A DNA stretch of 64,000 nt from Solirubrum koreensis (lineage in GTDB: Bacteria > Bacteroidota > Bacteroidia > Cytophagales > Hymenobacteraceae): contig NZ_BAABHA010000015.1 in assembly GCF_039541855.1 (NCBI RefSeq), positions 1-64,000 on the forward strand, written 5' to 3'. This document shows positions 23,877 to 31,404 of the stretch, piece by piece (position 1 is the first letter of the stretch; every line of letters begins with the position of its first letter). The translations under genes and the position numbers were made by a program. Under the pieces are notes generated by a model, which saw nothing but the letters and a program-made list of their open reading frames with translations, did not search any database and had not been told where the DNA came from.

Positions 23877-25664
23877 TTGAGAGCTTTACGCGCTACCGAT
23901 AAGTACTTACTCCGCTACAAATGGCATTTTCTGGGCGGTGTGCTGTTCGTGGCGCTGAGTACGCTGCTGGCCATTTTCCCGGCCCAAATCGTGCGTTACG
24001 CTTTCGATTTAGTGCAGGAAGGCATTGACCTCTACCACCTCTACAACGGCACTTCGGGCCAACAGGAAATCTATTCCCTGTTTGGCCGAAACCTAGTGCT
24101 GTACGGGGGCCTCATTATTCTGATGGCCTTGCTACGCGGCGTGTTTCTGTTTTTCATGCGCCAAACGCTCATCGTCATGTCGCGGCTGATCGAAAACGAC
24201 CAGAAAAACGAAATCTACCAGCACTACCAGTCCTTGCCGCTCAGCTTCTACCGCCGCCACAGCACCGGCGACTTGATGGCGCGCATTTCCGAGGACGTAG
24301 GCCGGGTGCGCATGTACATCGGGCCGGCCATCATGTACTTCATGCAGTTGGTTATCCTGTTCCTGCTCATCGTGCCGCTCATGCTGGTGGTAAATGTGAA
24401 GCTGACGTTGCTGACGCTGCTGCCGCTGCCCATTCTGAGCATCAGCATCTTCTACGTCAACAACCTGATTGAAAAGAAGTCCGACGAAATTCAGCGCGCC
24501 TTGTCCGACATGACCACGTTCGTACAGGAAGCGTTTTCGGGTATTCGGGTGCTGAAGTCGTTCGTGCGGGAGCAGGATTCGCACCGCAACTTCACGGCCG
24601 CCTCGGATGCGTACAAAGCCAAAACGCTGGACCTTAACTTTGTAAACGCGCTGTTCTTCCCTTTAATCCTGTTTCTGGTGGGCATCAGCACGCTGGTTAC
24701 CGTGTGGGTAGGCGGGCAGGAGGTTATCCGCGGCACCATTAGCATCGGTACCATTGCCGAGTTCCTTATTTACGTGAACCTGCTCACCTGGCCGGTTACG
24801 GCTCTGGGCTGGACCAGCAGCCTTGTACAGCGCGCCGAAGCCTCGCAGGCCCGCATCAACGAGTTCATGCACCAGCAAACGGATATCGTGTCGCGCCAGA
24901 ACATCGAGCAGGCTATCAAAGGCGACATCGTGTTCGACCACGTCTCGTTTACCTACCCCGACACCGGCATTCAGGCCTTGCAGGACGTATCGTTCCGCAT
25001 TCAGCCGGGCCACACGCTGGCCGTTATCGGCAACACCGGCTCGGGCAAAAGCACCATTGCCAACCTGCTCTGCCGCCTCTACGACGTAACCGACGGCCGC
25101 ATTCTGGTAGACGGTGTGGACGTACGCGACTACAACTTGGAATCCTTGCGCGGCCAAATCGGCTATGTGCCGCAGGATGTGTTCCTGTTTTCCGATACCA
25201 TCGGCCATAACATCGGCTTTGGCCTCGACAGCCTGAGCGAGGAGAAAATGGTGCAAGCCGCGCAGGATGCCGACGTGCACGAGAACATCCTGCGGTTCCC
25301 TGAGGGCTACAATACCAAAGTCGGCGAGCGGGGCATTACGCTGTCCGGCGGCCAGAAGCAGCGCGTGAGCATTGCTCGGGCGCTGGTGAAAGAACCCAGC
25401 ATCCTGATTCTGGACGACTCGCTTTCGGCCGTCGACACCAAAACCGAAAACGTGATTCTCAACAGCCTGCAGCGCATTATGCAGGACCGCACCAGCTTGA
25501 TTATTTCCCACCGTGTGTCGTCGGTGAAGCTCGCCGACCACATTCTAGTGCTCGACGACGGCCGCATTGTGCAGCACGGCACCCACGAGGAACTCATGGC
25601 CGACGCCGCAGGCCTGTACCGCGCCCTCTACGAGCGGCAGCTGCAAGGCGAGGAAGCCGCGTAG
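23877..25664 (+). CDS. ABC exporter half-transporter, BmrC/YheI-like
   Basis: The protein has about 595 residues: six membrane helices (about 15-310) and a nucleotide-binding domain (about 345-590) with Walker A G-N-T-G-S-G-K-S, Q-loop Y-V-P-Q-D-V-F-L-F-S, intact signature L-S-G-G-Q, and Walker B L-I-L-D-D-S-L-S-A-V-D. The usual catalytic glutamate is aspartate, as in one half of heterodimeric exporters (BmrC/YheI type). The complementary half is likely the gene at 31404-33188, whose signature is altered. The start is uncertain: the TTG at 23877 gives M-R-A-L-R-A-T-D-K-Y-L-L and fits a -7 box at 23753; no ATG follows that box before the first helix. Confidence 0.88.
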   Translation: MRALRATDKYLLRYKWHFLGGVLFVALSTLLAIFPAQIVRYAFDLVQEGIDLYHLYNGTSGQQEIYSLFGRNLVLYGGLIILMALLRGVFLFFMRQTLIVMSRLIENDQKNEIYQHYQSLPLSFYRRHSTGDLMARISEDVGRVRMYIGPAIMYFMQLVILFLLIVPLMLVVNVKLTLLTLLPLPILSISIFYVNNLIEKKSDEIQRALSDMTTFVQEAFSGIRVLKSFVREQDSHRNFTAASDAYKAKTLDLNFVNALFFPLILFLVGISTLVTVWVGGQEVIRGTISIGTIAEFLIYVNLLTWPVTALGWTSSLVQRAEASQARINEFMHQQTDIVSRQNIEQAIKGDIVFDHVSFTYPDTGIQALQDVSFRIQPGHTLAVIGNTGSGKSTIANLLCRLYDVTDGRILVDGVDVRDYNLESLRGQIGYVPQDVFLFSDTIGHNIGFGLDSLSEEKMVQAAQDADVHENILRFPEGYNTKVGERGITLSGGQKQRVSIARALVKEPSILILDDSLSAVDTKTENVILNSLQRIMQDRTSLIISHRVSSVKLADHILVLDDGRIVQHGTHEELMADAAGLYRALYERQLQGEEAA

Positions 25665-25673
25665 TCGGTTTGC

Positions 25674-26810
25674 TTAGGCCGACAGCAGCTCCGCCGCCCG
25701 CTCTCCGCTTCGCGTGCCCATGGCCACACCCATGCCGTTGCACCGCAGCGCTCCGATTATATTCGGGGCCAGTTCGCCTATAAAAGGCTCAAGGTCTTGC
25801 CCAAACCCCATTACCCCGCTCCAGCGGTAATCAATGGCTGGGCGCCGGCCAGGTAAAATTACCTCCGCTAGTAGCTGTTCCAACCGCTGCTGAACCAGTG
25901 GCGTCAAACCGGGCTCGGTGGTAGCCTCGGCCGCGAAATCGAGGTTGCGGCCGCCGCCCAATAGCAGGCGGTTTCCCACCTGCCGGAAGTAGTAATAGCC
26001 TTTGTCGTAGTGAAAACTGCCGGGAAGGTGCAGCCCGGCAATAGGCTCGGTTACCAGCACCTGTCCGCGGCCGGGCGTTACGTCCAGTTCCGGAAAGAAC
26101 TGCCGGCTGAAGGCATTCGTGGCCAGCAGTACCTGTCCGGCTTCTATATCGGCCAGGGGAGTTCTTAGTTTCACAGCTGAGGCCGTAGCCTCCAGGGCCT
26201 GCACCGGCAAACCGTGCAGCACCACCACGCCTTCCTGCCACGCCAAACGCAGCAACGCCTGCATCATCTGGCCGGTATTTATCGTCCCTTCGGCCGTGTT
26301 TTCCAGCATGGTACGTACACCGGCAAAACCGTAGGCCGGTAACTGAGCCATGGCATCCCGGAAAATGGTTTCCCGTCCGATGATGGGCGCGAGCAGGTCG
26401 TTGTAATAGCCAGCCCGGTTAAGGCAGGTTTCAGCCAGTGAGTCATCGGCTTCCCGAAATAACTCGTAGCCCCCTACCGGCTCGAAACCAACGGCCGCGT
26501 CGCCGAGTAAAGCGCGCAACTGCTCTAGCCCCTGCCAACGGTATTCCACCACCGATAGCAAAGCAGCGGTTCCGCTTTTCTGTTCTTGTTCAATCAGTTC
26601 TGAAACGCTACCGAAGCAAGCAAAACCGGCATTTTTGGTGCTGGCACCGTTGGGCAGCACGTCGCGTTCCAGCACCAGGACCCGCGCTGCCGGGCGCCGC
26701 CGCTTGGTATAAATAGCAGCTGTCAGCCCCACAATTCCGGCCCCTACCACCGCTACGTCGGCTTTGCTCAGAAATGTTTGATGCTCCCAGTAAGAAATCG
26801 AGGCGGGCAT
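25674..26810 (-). CDS. FAD-dependent amine/D-amino-acid oxidoreductase (DadA-like)
   Basis: The 378-residue protein has the dinucleotide-binding motif V-A-V-V-G-A-G-I-V-G-L-T-A-A near 18-31, E-R-D-V-L-P-N-G-A-S-T-K-N-A-G-F-A at about 48-64, and a C-terminal G-V-M-G-F-G-Q-D-L-E-P-F-I-G segment. This is the glycine/D-amino-acid oxidase (DAO) family. The substrate cannot be told from sequence. It is convergent with the ABC gene, nine bases from its stop. Confidence 0.82.
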   Translation of the reverse strand: MPASISYWEHQTFLSKADVAVVGAGIVGLTAAIYTKRRRPAARVLVLERDVLPNGASTKNAGFACFGSVSELIEQEQKSGTAALLSVVEYRWQGLEQLRALLGDAAVGFEPVGGYELFREADDSLAETCLNRAGYYNDLLAPIIGRETIFRDAMAQLPAYGFAGVRTMLENTAEGTINTGQMMQALLRLAWQEGVVVLHGLPVQALEATASAVKLRTPLADIEAGQVLLATNAFSRQFFPELDVTPGRGQVLVTEPIAGLHLPGSFHYDKGYYYFRQVGNRLLLGGGRNLDFAAEATTEPGLTPLVQQRLEQLLAEVILPGRRPAIDYRWSGVMGFGQDLEPFIGELAPNIIGALRCNGMGVAMGTRSGERAAELLSA

Positions 26811-26822
26811 AACGTCAACAAA

Positions 26823-26856
26823 AAAAGCCTTCCGGCACGATGTACCGGAAGGCTAA
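26823..26856 (-). terminator. terminator between small T9SS protein and oxidoreductase genes
   Basis: AGCCTTCCGG (26826-26835) pairs with CCGGAAGGCT (26845-26854), with an A-run on the left that reads as a U-run on the minus strand. It ends transcription from the gene at 26891-27262. Confidence 0.75.
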
Positions 26857-26890
26857 AATACAGGACTGGGCTTTCCTGAGCGACCTGGAT

Positions 26891-27262
26891 CTATTGCCCC
26901 AAAGTCATTCGGCGCATGTACACTTTGTCGGCTACGGTGCAGCGTACCACGTACGTGCCGCCCGGCAGGTTGCCCAAAGGCACCGATAGGGCTGAGCCCG
27001 TAGCGGATAAGGCCTTGGTGAAAACGGGCCGTCCGTCGGTATCATTAATCTCCAAACGCATGGGCCCCTTGGCGTTAGTGCGTACGCGCAAAGCATTCGT
27101 CACTGGGTTGGCCTCCAGGTTAAACGTAACCGAGGGCGCGTCCAGCTTAGACTTTACCGTATCGGAACTGATAAGGGCCGAGTTGGCTACCGAAGGAGCC
27201 GATTGGGCCATCGTCAGTACTGGCAGCGCAATTAGTAAGGCGAGAAAGAAGAAGTGCTTCAT
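26891..27262 (-). CDS. small secreted protein with T9SS-like C-terminal domain
   Basis: The 123-residue protein has a signal peptide (cleavage after T-M-A-Q, near 18) and, from about residue 45, a domain resembling type IX secretion sorting signals: F-N-L-E-A-N-P-V-T-N-A-L-R-V then G-N-L-P-G-G-T-Y-V-V-R. Almost the whole mature protein is this domain, so it either carries a tiny cargo or is a stand-alone CTD-like protein. The function is not known. ATG at 27262. Confidence 0.7.
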   Translation of the reverse strand: MKHFFFLALLIALPVLTMAQSAPSVANSALISSDTVKSKLDAPSVTFNLEANPVTNALRVRTNAKGPMRLEINDTDGRPVFTKALSATGSALSVPLGNLPGGTYVVRCTVADKVYMRRMTLGQ

Positions 27263-27425
27263 AAGACAAACGTGCTGCAAATCAGGATGCAAGATACGTA
27301 TTTAGCGCTCTGGATCAGAGGCGACAAGAAGAGACGCCGCCGGATAAAACGCTTGTACGCCGTTTTTATTTAGCAACACTTGTACCAACTTTTTTCCGAG
27401 GCAAAGAAAATTTACCCTGATCTAC

Positions 27426-27458
27426 ATTGCGGAAATGCGGCCCGGTTGTGTACATTTG
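27426..27458 (+). promoter_or_regulatory. promoter of tRNA-Pro(CGG)
   Basis: A perfect -7 box TACATTTG (27451-27458) has ATTG 21 bases upstream (27426-27429). The tRNA starts 20 bases after the -7 box. Confidence 0.72.
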
Positions 27459-27477
27459 CAGCCACATTGTCCGAAAA

Positions 27478-27551
27478 CGGGGTGTAGCGCAGCCCGGTAG
27501 CGCGCTACGTTCGGGACGTAGAGGCCGTAGGTTCGAATCCTGCCACCCCGA
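27478..27551 (+). tRNA. tRNA-Pro (anticodon CGG)
   Basis: The cloverleaf has acceptor arms CGGGGTG/CACCCCG, D-arm GCGC-AGCCCGGTA-GCGC, anticodon stem CTACG/CGTAG with loop TTCGGGA (anticodon CGG), and the T-loop GGTTCGAATCC. No CCA is encoded, and the discriminator base is A. Confidence 0.95.
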
Positions 27552-27612
27552 CTACCAGGAGGTAATATGTGTTGGCACTTGTGCCGATGCCTTTTCCCTG
27601 GACAATGTAGGC

Positions 27613-27620
27613 TACCTTTG
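27613..27620 (+). promoter_or_regulatory. -7 box of tRNA-Pro(GGG)
   Basis: TACCTTTG is a perfect consensus box, 22 bases before the second tRNA, so this tRNA has its own promoter as well as possible read-through from the first. Confidence 0.65.
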
Positions 27621-27642
27621 CTACCGGCAAGGGTGCCCCTCT

Positions 27643-27716
27643 CGGGGTGTAGCGTAGCCTGGTATCGCGCCAGCATGGGGTGCTGGAGGTCGCAGGTTCG
27701 AATCCTGCCACTCCGA
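27643..27716 (+). tRNA. tRNA-Pro (anticodon GGG)
   Basis: The cloverleaf has acceptor arms CGGGGTG/CACTCCG (one G-U pair), anticodon stem CCAGC/GCTGG with loop ATGGGGT (anticodon GGG), and the T-loop GGTTCGAATCC. CCA is not encoded. It lies 91 bases after tRNA-Pro(CGG). Confidence 0.95.
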
Positions 27717-27718
27717 CG

Positions 27719-27765
27719 AACACGAAAGCCCGCTGAACTTCGGTTTGGCGGGCTTTCGTGTTTTT
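27719..27765 (+). terminator. terminator after the tRNA-Pro pair
   Basis: CACGAAAGCCCGC (27721-27733) pairs with GCGGGCTTTCGTG (27748-27760), followed by a T-run. Confidence 0.88.
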
Positions 27766-27888
27766 ATTCGTTTGCTACCGGGCCAAAATGAGGTGGTTAG
27801 CGTTACGGTTTTCTGAACCAGCCGGCTTGGTATACTACTGCCTGTTAAGTTCGCGTTCAGAAACAACGCTTTCACCTACCCCATTTAC

Positions 27889-28572
27889 ATGAAGAACTTT
27901 GTTTTTGCCGCTGCCTTGCTGCTGGCCGCAGGTGCCGCCCAGGCTCAAACATCTGCCGGTACCATTATGGTGGGCGGTAGCTTGGGCTTTTCGAGCCGTA
28001 CCACTGAAACAGACTTTAGCTCGACGCAACCCGACACCGAAGTAAAAAGCCGCTCCTTCAGCATTGCCCCGCAAGTGGGGTACTTCCTGTCCGATAATCT
28101 GGCAGTAGGGCTTTTCGCTGACCTCTCCAATCAGAAAAGAACCAGCCCTCTGTTCGATGGCCGCGGCGTAGAGTTCAAAGCCGAAGAAACGACCCGCCAA
28201 ACCCAGGTTGGTCCGTTTGTGCGCTATTACCACTTGGTAGGCGACGAGGGCAAAGCGGGCTTTTTCGGGCAGCTGGCCGGCGGTCTGCAAAGCCGGAAAA
28301 CGGAATATGATACGTCGCGTCCCGGTGACTTCGATGAGCGTATTGAAGGAAATGGCGGTTTTGCGAACCTCACCCCCGGTTTCGTGTACTTCCCCACCGA
28401 AAAGTTCGGCGTGGAGCTAACCCTGGGCAACTTTGGCTTCTCCAGCCTCAAAAGCGACTACACATCAGACAACCCAAACTTTCGGCCTTACGAGGTTAAA
28501 GAAAGCGGTGTAAACGCCAATTTCGGCTTGCGCAACCTCTCGGTAGGAGCCTTCTTCTACCTGGGCCTGTAA
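27889..28572 (+). CDS. outer-membrane beta-barrel protein
   Basis: The 227-residue protein has a signal peptide (cleaved after A-Q-A near 22), then G-T-I-M-V-G-G-S-L-G-F-S-S and alternating hydrophobic strands typical of an eight-strand outer-membrane barrel, ending G-A-F-F-Y-L-G-L with an outer-membrane-like C-terminus. It resembles the OmpW/PorT-like barrel proteins of Bacteroidota. It stands alone, closed by a very strong two-way terminator. Its function is unknown; a structural or transport role is possible. Confidence 0.8.
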   Translation: MKNFVFAAALLLAAGAAQAQTSAGTIMVGGSLGFSSRTTETDFSSTQPDTEVKSRSFSIAPQVGYFLSDNLAVGLFADLSNQKRTSPLFDGRGVEFKAEETTRQTQVGPFVRYYHLVGDEGKAGFFGQLAGGLQSRKTEYDTSRPGDFDERIEGNGGFANLTPGFVYFPTEKFGVELTLGNFGFSSLKSDYTSDNPNFRPYEVKESGVNANFGLRNLSVGAFFYLGL

Positions 28573-28605
28573 GACTGTCGCCTCTCAAACTGCTCCAGCA
28601 CTTAA

Positions 28606-28668
28606 TGTTTGTCACCAAAAAAGCCCCGCCGAACGAGTTGTTCGGCGGGGCTTTTTTGGTGACAAACA
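28606..28668. terminator. bidirectional terminator with perfect 29-base arms
   Basis: Two perfect 29-base arms (28606-28634 and 28640-28668) surround a five-base loop. The GC-rich tip is flanked by an A-run and a T-run, so it terminates both the barrel gene and the opposing T9SS-protein gene, whose stop lies two bases away. Confidence 0.92.
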
Positions 28669-28669
28669 C

Positions 28670-30577
28670 TCAGCGAACCACGCTTACCCGAGCCGCGGCC
28701 GAAACCGGGGAACCATCTGCAGAAGGGATGGTTATTTGAAGGGTGTACACGCCCGGCGCCAAAGCACTTACATCTACGGCCTGCTGCTGCTGCCCGGCGG
28801 CATGGACTGCGGAAGTTATATCCCTAACGTTCCGGCCAAGCGCATCGAACACCAGAATGCGGGCGGCACCGGCAGCGGTTTGCCGGTAGCGTAGCGTTAA
28901 TGTATTCTGAACCGGGTTCGGGTAAGCTTCCAGGCCCAGCAACAATGCCTGGGAGGCCGCGGCCCGCAACACGATGGCGCCTTCATCGGCCCCTTTGTAG
29001 GTGGCAAGCGCGCGGGCGGCACCGTCTATGTCGCGCAGTACGGACGGCAGGCGGGGGCTGGCCAGGTCCCGGTCGCCTACCGAGGTGCCGGCGAGGTGCA
29101 GGTCGCCGGTGGCTTCACTCACGAAGCTTACGGGTTTGCTCACGGAGCCGGGGTCGTAGGTCGATTTGGTGCGCCAATCGGCGAGCGTGGCCGAGGTAAT
29201 GCGGGTGCCGCCCAGCTCGCGGCCGGTTTGGCCCACGGCGCCGTTGGTGCCGGGCGCCAGCAGCAGGTTGTTGTTGCTGGTGAGGTTGCCCCGGGTGGTG
29301 TTGCCATCAACTACCGCAATAGCGTTTTGCGCAGCAGCGCTGGTGCTCAGCCGGTTGACAATAATGTTATTGCGCAGCTCAGCCGGAAAAAGACCCGTGC
29401 TGCCGCCGTTCAGGTAAAAGCCGGCCGAGCTGTACGCCACCGGTGCCGGGGCGGCTGGCATTACAATGGAGTTGTGGAAGGCCTGCATAAGCCCACCGCC
29501 GCCTGATTGCCGGAATACCCAAATACCCAGGGCGTATAGGCTGTTGTCGGTGGTGCCGGCCGTGAAATCAACCCGCTGCACCCCGCTTATGAAGTTGTTG
29601 AACACCTTGAGCGTGTCGCCGGCAATGATGCTGGCCCGGATGCCCACGGCCAATGTGCCGCCCTGCCCCGCGAAGCGGATGTAACCGAGGCGGTTGTTTT
29701 CGAGGCGGCCGCTGGCATTGTCGAGGCTGATACCGGAGGTATTGCCTGGCAGCACTGGGCTAACGTTGCGCACCAGCACGCTATCAATGCGGTTGTTGGT
29801 CAGTACCATGCGGCGCTGCGACCCAGCCTGAATGCCGCTGCCCGAACTGCCCGTACCGCCGCCCAGGCCAATGGCTGCCCGGCTGCCGAAGATGCACCCG
29901 CTCACTTCGTTGCCCTGATCGGGAAAAGTAGGAAGGCCAGCAAGATTGGCAGCGCCGGCCATTCGCACGGCTACCGCCGCTTTATCCACCAGCACATTGA
30001 GGATGCGGTTGTTGTTGTTGGCTCCACTGGCAGCTGTAGCCACCGACGCAATGCTTACGCCCCGGACGTTAGTGGAACTAACCTGAGCCGTGCCGCCACC
30101 CAAGCGGATGCTGCAGTTGCTCACCGTAATGTTGGTGCTGCCCTTGGTGGCGGTGCCCGTGATAAGGTAGCCGATTTCGATCTGGTCGGCGGCCGTAGTG
30201 CCGCCGTCAACCACGTTCAGGGAGTCGAGGGTCACGTAGTCGCAGGCCGTGATGCTTACGGCGGCGTCATTGGTGGCGCTGGTGCCCAACGGCTGCAGCG
30301 TTACCGCTCCGCCGCGTCCTACAAAGCGGATGCGGTTGGTAGCCGACGAGCCGGTTACGTTGTTCAGCTGAATGCGCTGCGCGTACGTGCCCGGCCGGAC
30401 GGCAATGGTAACGCCGCCCGTGCCCACACCGTTGGTTTGCAAGGCCGTAACTGCATCGGTAACCGATGGGTATGTGGAATTGGCGCCGCCCACCGTAACC
30501 GTACCCGTGAGTGCCTGCGCCTGGGCGGTAACCCCGGCTAGCAGCAGGCCGCAGAAAAGCGTAAGATGTCTGTTCAT
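28670..30577 (-). CDS. secreted right-handed beta-helix protein with T9SS sorting domain
   Basis: The 635-residue protein has a signal peptide (cleaved after A-Q-A near 21). A long region (about 25-530) is rich in N, G, S and T, with repeated short turns such as L-T-N-N-R-I-D-S and L-E-N-N-R-L, typical of parallel beta-helix surface proteins. A C-terminal type IX sorting domain begins near 550 (Y-P-N-P-V-Q-N-T-L-T-L-R-Y, then L-A-P-G-V-Y-T-L-Q). It is therefore exported and cell-surface bound or released. The ligand or substrate is unknown, and no catalytic residues can be assigned. Confidence 0.82.
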   Translation of the reverse strand: MNRHLTLFCGLLLAGVTAQAQALTGTVTVGGANSTYPSVTDAVTALQTNGVGTGGVTIAVRPGTYAQRIQLNNVTGSSATNRIRFVGRGGAVTLQPLGTSATNDAAVSITACDYVTLDSLNVVDGGTTAADQIEIGYLITGTATKGSTNITVSNCSIRLGGGTAQVSSTNVRGVSIASVATAASGANNNNRILNVLVDKAAVAVRMAGAANLAGLPTFPDQGNEVSGCIFGSRAAIGLGGGTGSSGSGIQAGSQRRMVLTNNRIDSVLVRNVSPVLPGNTSGISLDNASGRLENNRLGYIRFAGQGGTLAVGIRASIIAGDTLKVFNNFISGVQRVDFTAGTTDNSLYALGIWVFRQSGGGGLMQAFHNSIVMPAAPAPVAYSSAGFYLNGGSTGLFPAELRNNIIVNRLSTSAAAQNAIAVVDGNTTRGNLTSNNNLLLAPGTNGAVGQTGRELGGTRITSATLADWRTKSTYDPGSVSKPVSFVSEATGDLHLAGTSVGDRDLASPRLPSVLRDIDGAARALATYKGADEGAIVLRAAASQALLLGLEAYPNPVQNTLTLRYRQTAAGAARILVFDALGRNVRDITSAVHAAGQQQQAVDVSALAPGVYTLQITIPSADGSPVSAAARVSVVR

Positions 30578-30775
30578 AAGAGAAAGAAAAGGTGGGTGAG
30601 CATTGCGGGCAATACACCTTTGCTCCAGCAGCTATTTGAAACAAGAGAAGAGCCTCCTGTAAAGTACAACTCCGCCCCGGTTGTTTCCTTGTCGGAAAGC
30701 TGGAGGTACTGCTCTGCCTTGCGCGTACCCGCGAGCAATCGGCGGCCGCTTTATTCCATTCAAGCGCGCTATTAG

Positions 30776-30811
30776 CCGAAAAAGGCCTTACCGAATAACT
30801 CGGCAAGGCCT
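30776..30811 (-). terminator. terminator after GyrI-like gene; 300-base spacer
   Basis: AGGCCTTACCGA (30783-30794) pairs with TCGGCAAGGCCT (30800-30811), with an A-run on the left that reads as U on the minus strand. It ends the ABC/GyrI-like unit. In the rest of the spacer 30578-30879 no gene or clear signal was seen. Confidence 0.7.
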
Positions 30812-30879
30812 CGACGGTGCTTTGTTAACAAATTGTGAAGGACGCATCTTCTTACCGACGCGTTCCTTGGGCTGTGATG

Positions 30880-31404
30880 CTACTGAATTACGGCCAGTAC
30901 TTCGGCCGGCGCATCGGCCGGAAACTGCTCGAGGTACACATGGTTTAGCTTGAGCTTTTGCTCTTTGGCCGTTTTTTCCAGGGCCGGGTACAGGCGGCCA
31001 GCGGCCAGCATGAAGTGGGCGTTAACGCGCGCGCGCAACACCCGCTGCCCGGCGCTAAAGATGCGGTAGCTATACCCGGCGGGCAACGACTGGCTCGTGG
31101 TATCGGCTACGAGCAAGCCGATGAATGCTTTCACCGAGTCACCTTCCTTCTGCGGATTGTTGTAGATGATGTTGCCTAAAGTGCCCTTAATCTGCCCGTT
31201 GCGCTGTAGCTCGTTGGCCCGGCTGAAAAGCTTGCCGAAATCGTTGTTGGGCAGGCCGCTGTAGTATTGTCCCGCTAAGAAAACAGGACGGGCTGTGGTC
31301 GTGACGTCCACTTCGGGCGTACGAAAGCCGCCCAGCCAGGCATACACGCCCGCAAAACCCAGGACCAGCGTTGCCCCAATAATTAGAAACCAGCGAGAAA
31401 CCAT
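30880..31404 (-). CDS. membrane-anchored GyrI-like domain protein (tentative)
   Basis: The 174-residue product has one N-terminal membrane helix (about 4-25) and an extracytoplasmic domain of about 140 residues. The pattern (Y-Y-S-G, G-K-L-F-S-R-A-N-E-L, I-Y-N-N-P, F-I-G-L-L-V, L-P-A-G-Y-S-Y-R-I) recalls the GyrI-like effector-binding fold used to bind small molecules. The gene begins with TAATG overlap on the stop of the ABC exporter gene, so the two are translated together and it may assist or sense substrates of the exporter. The family is assigned by feel only. Confidence 0.5.
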   Translation of the reverse strand: MVSRWFLIIGATLVLGFAGVYAWLGGFRTPEVDVTTTARPVFLAGQYYSGLPNNDFGKLFSRANELQRNGQIKGTLGNIIYNNPQKEGDSVKAFIGLLVADTTSQSLPAGYSYRIFSAGQRVLRARVNAHFMLAAGRLYPALEKTAKEQKLKLNHVYLEQFPADAPAEVLAVIQ

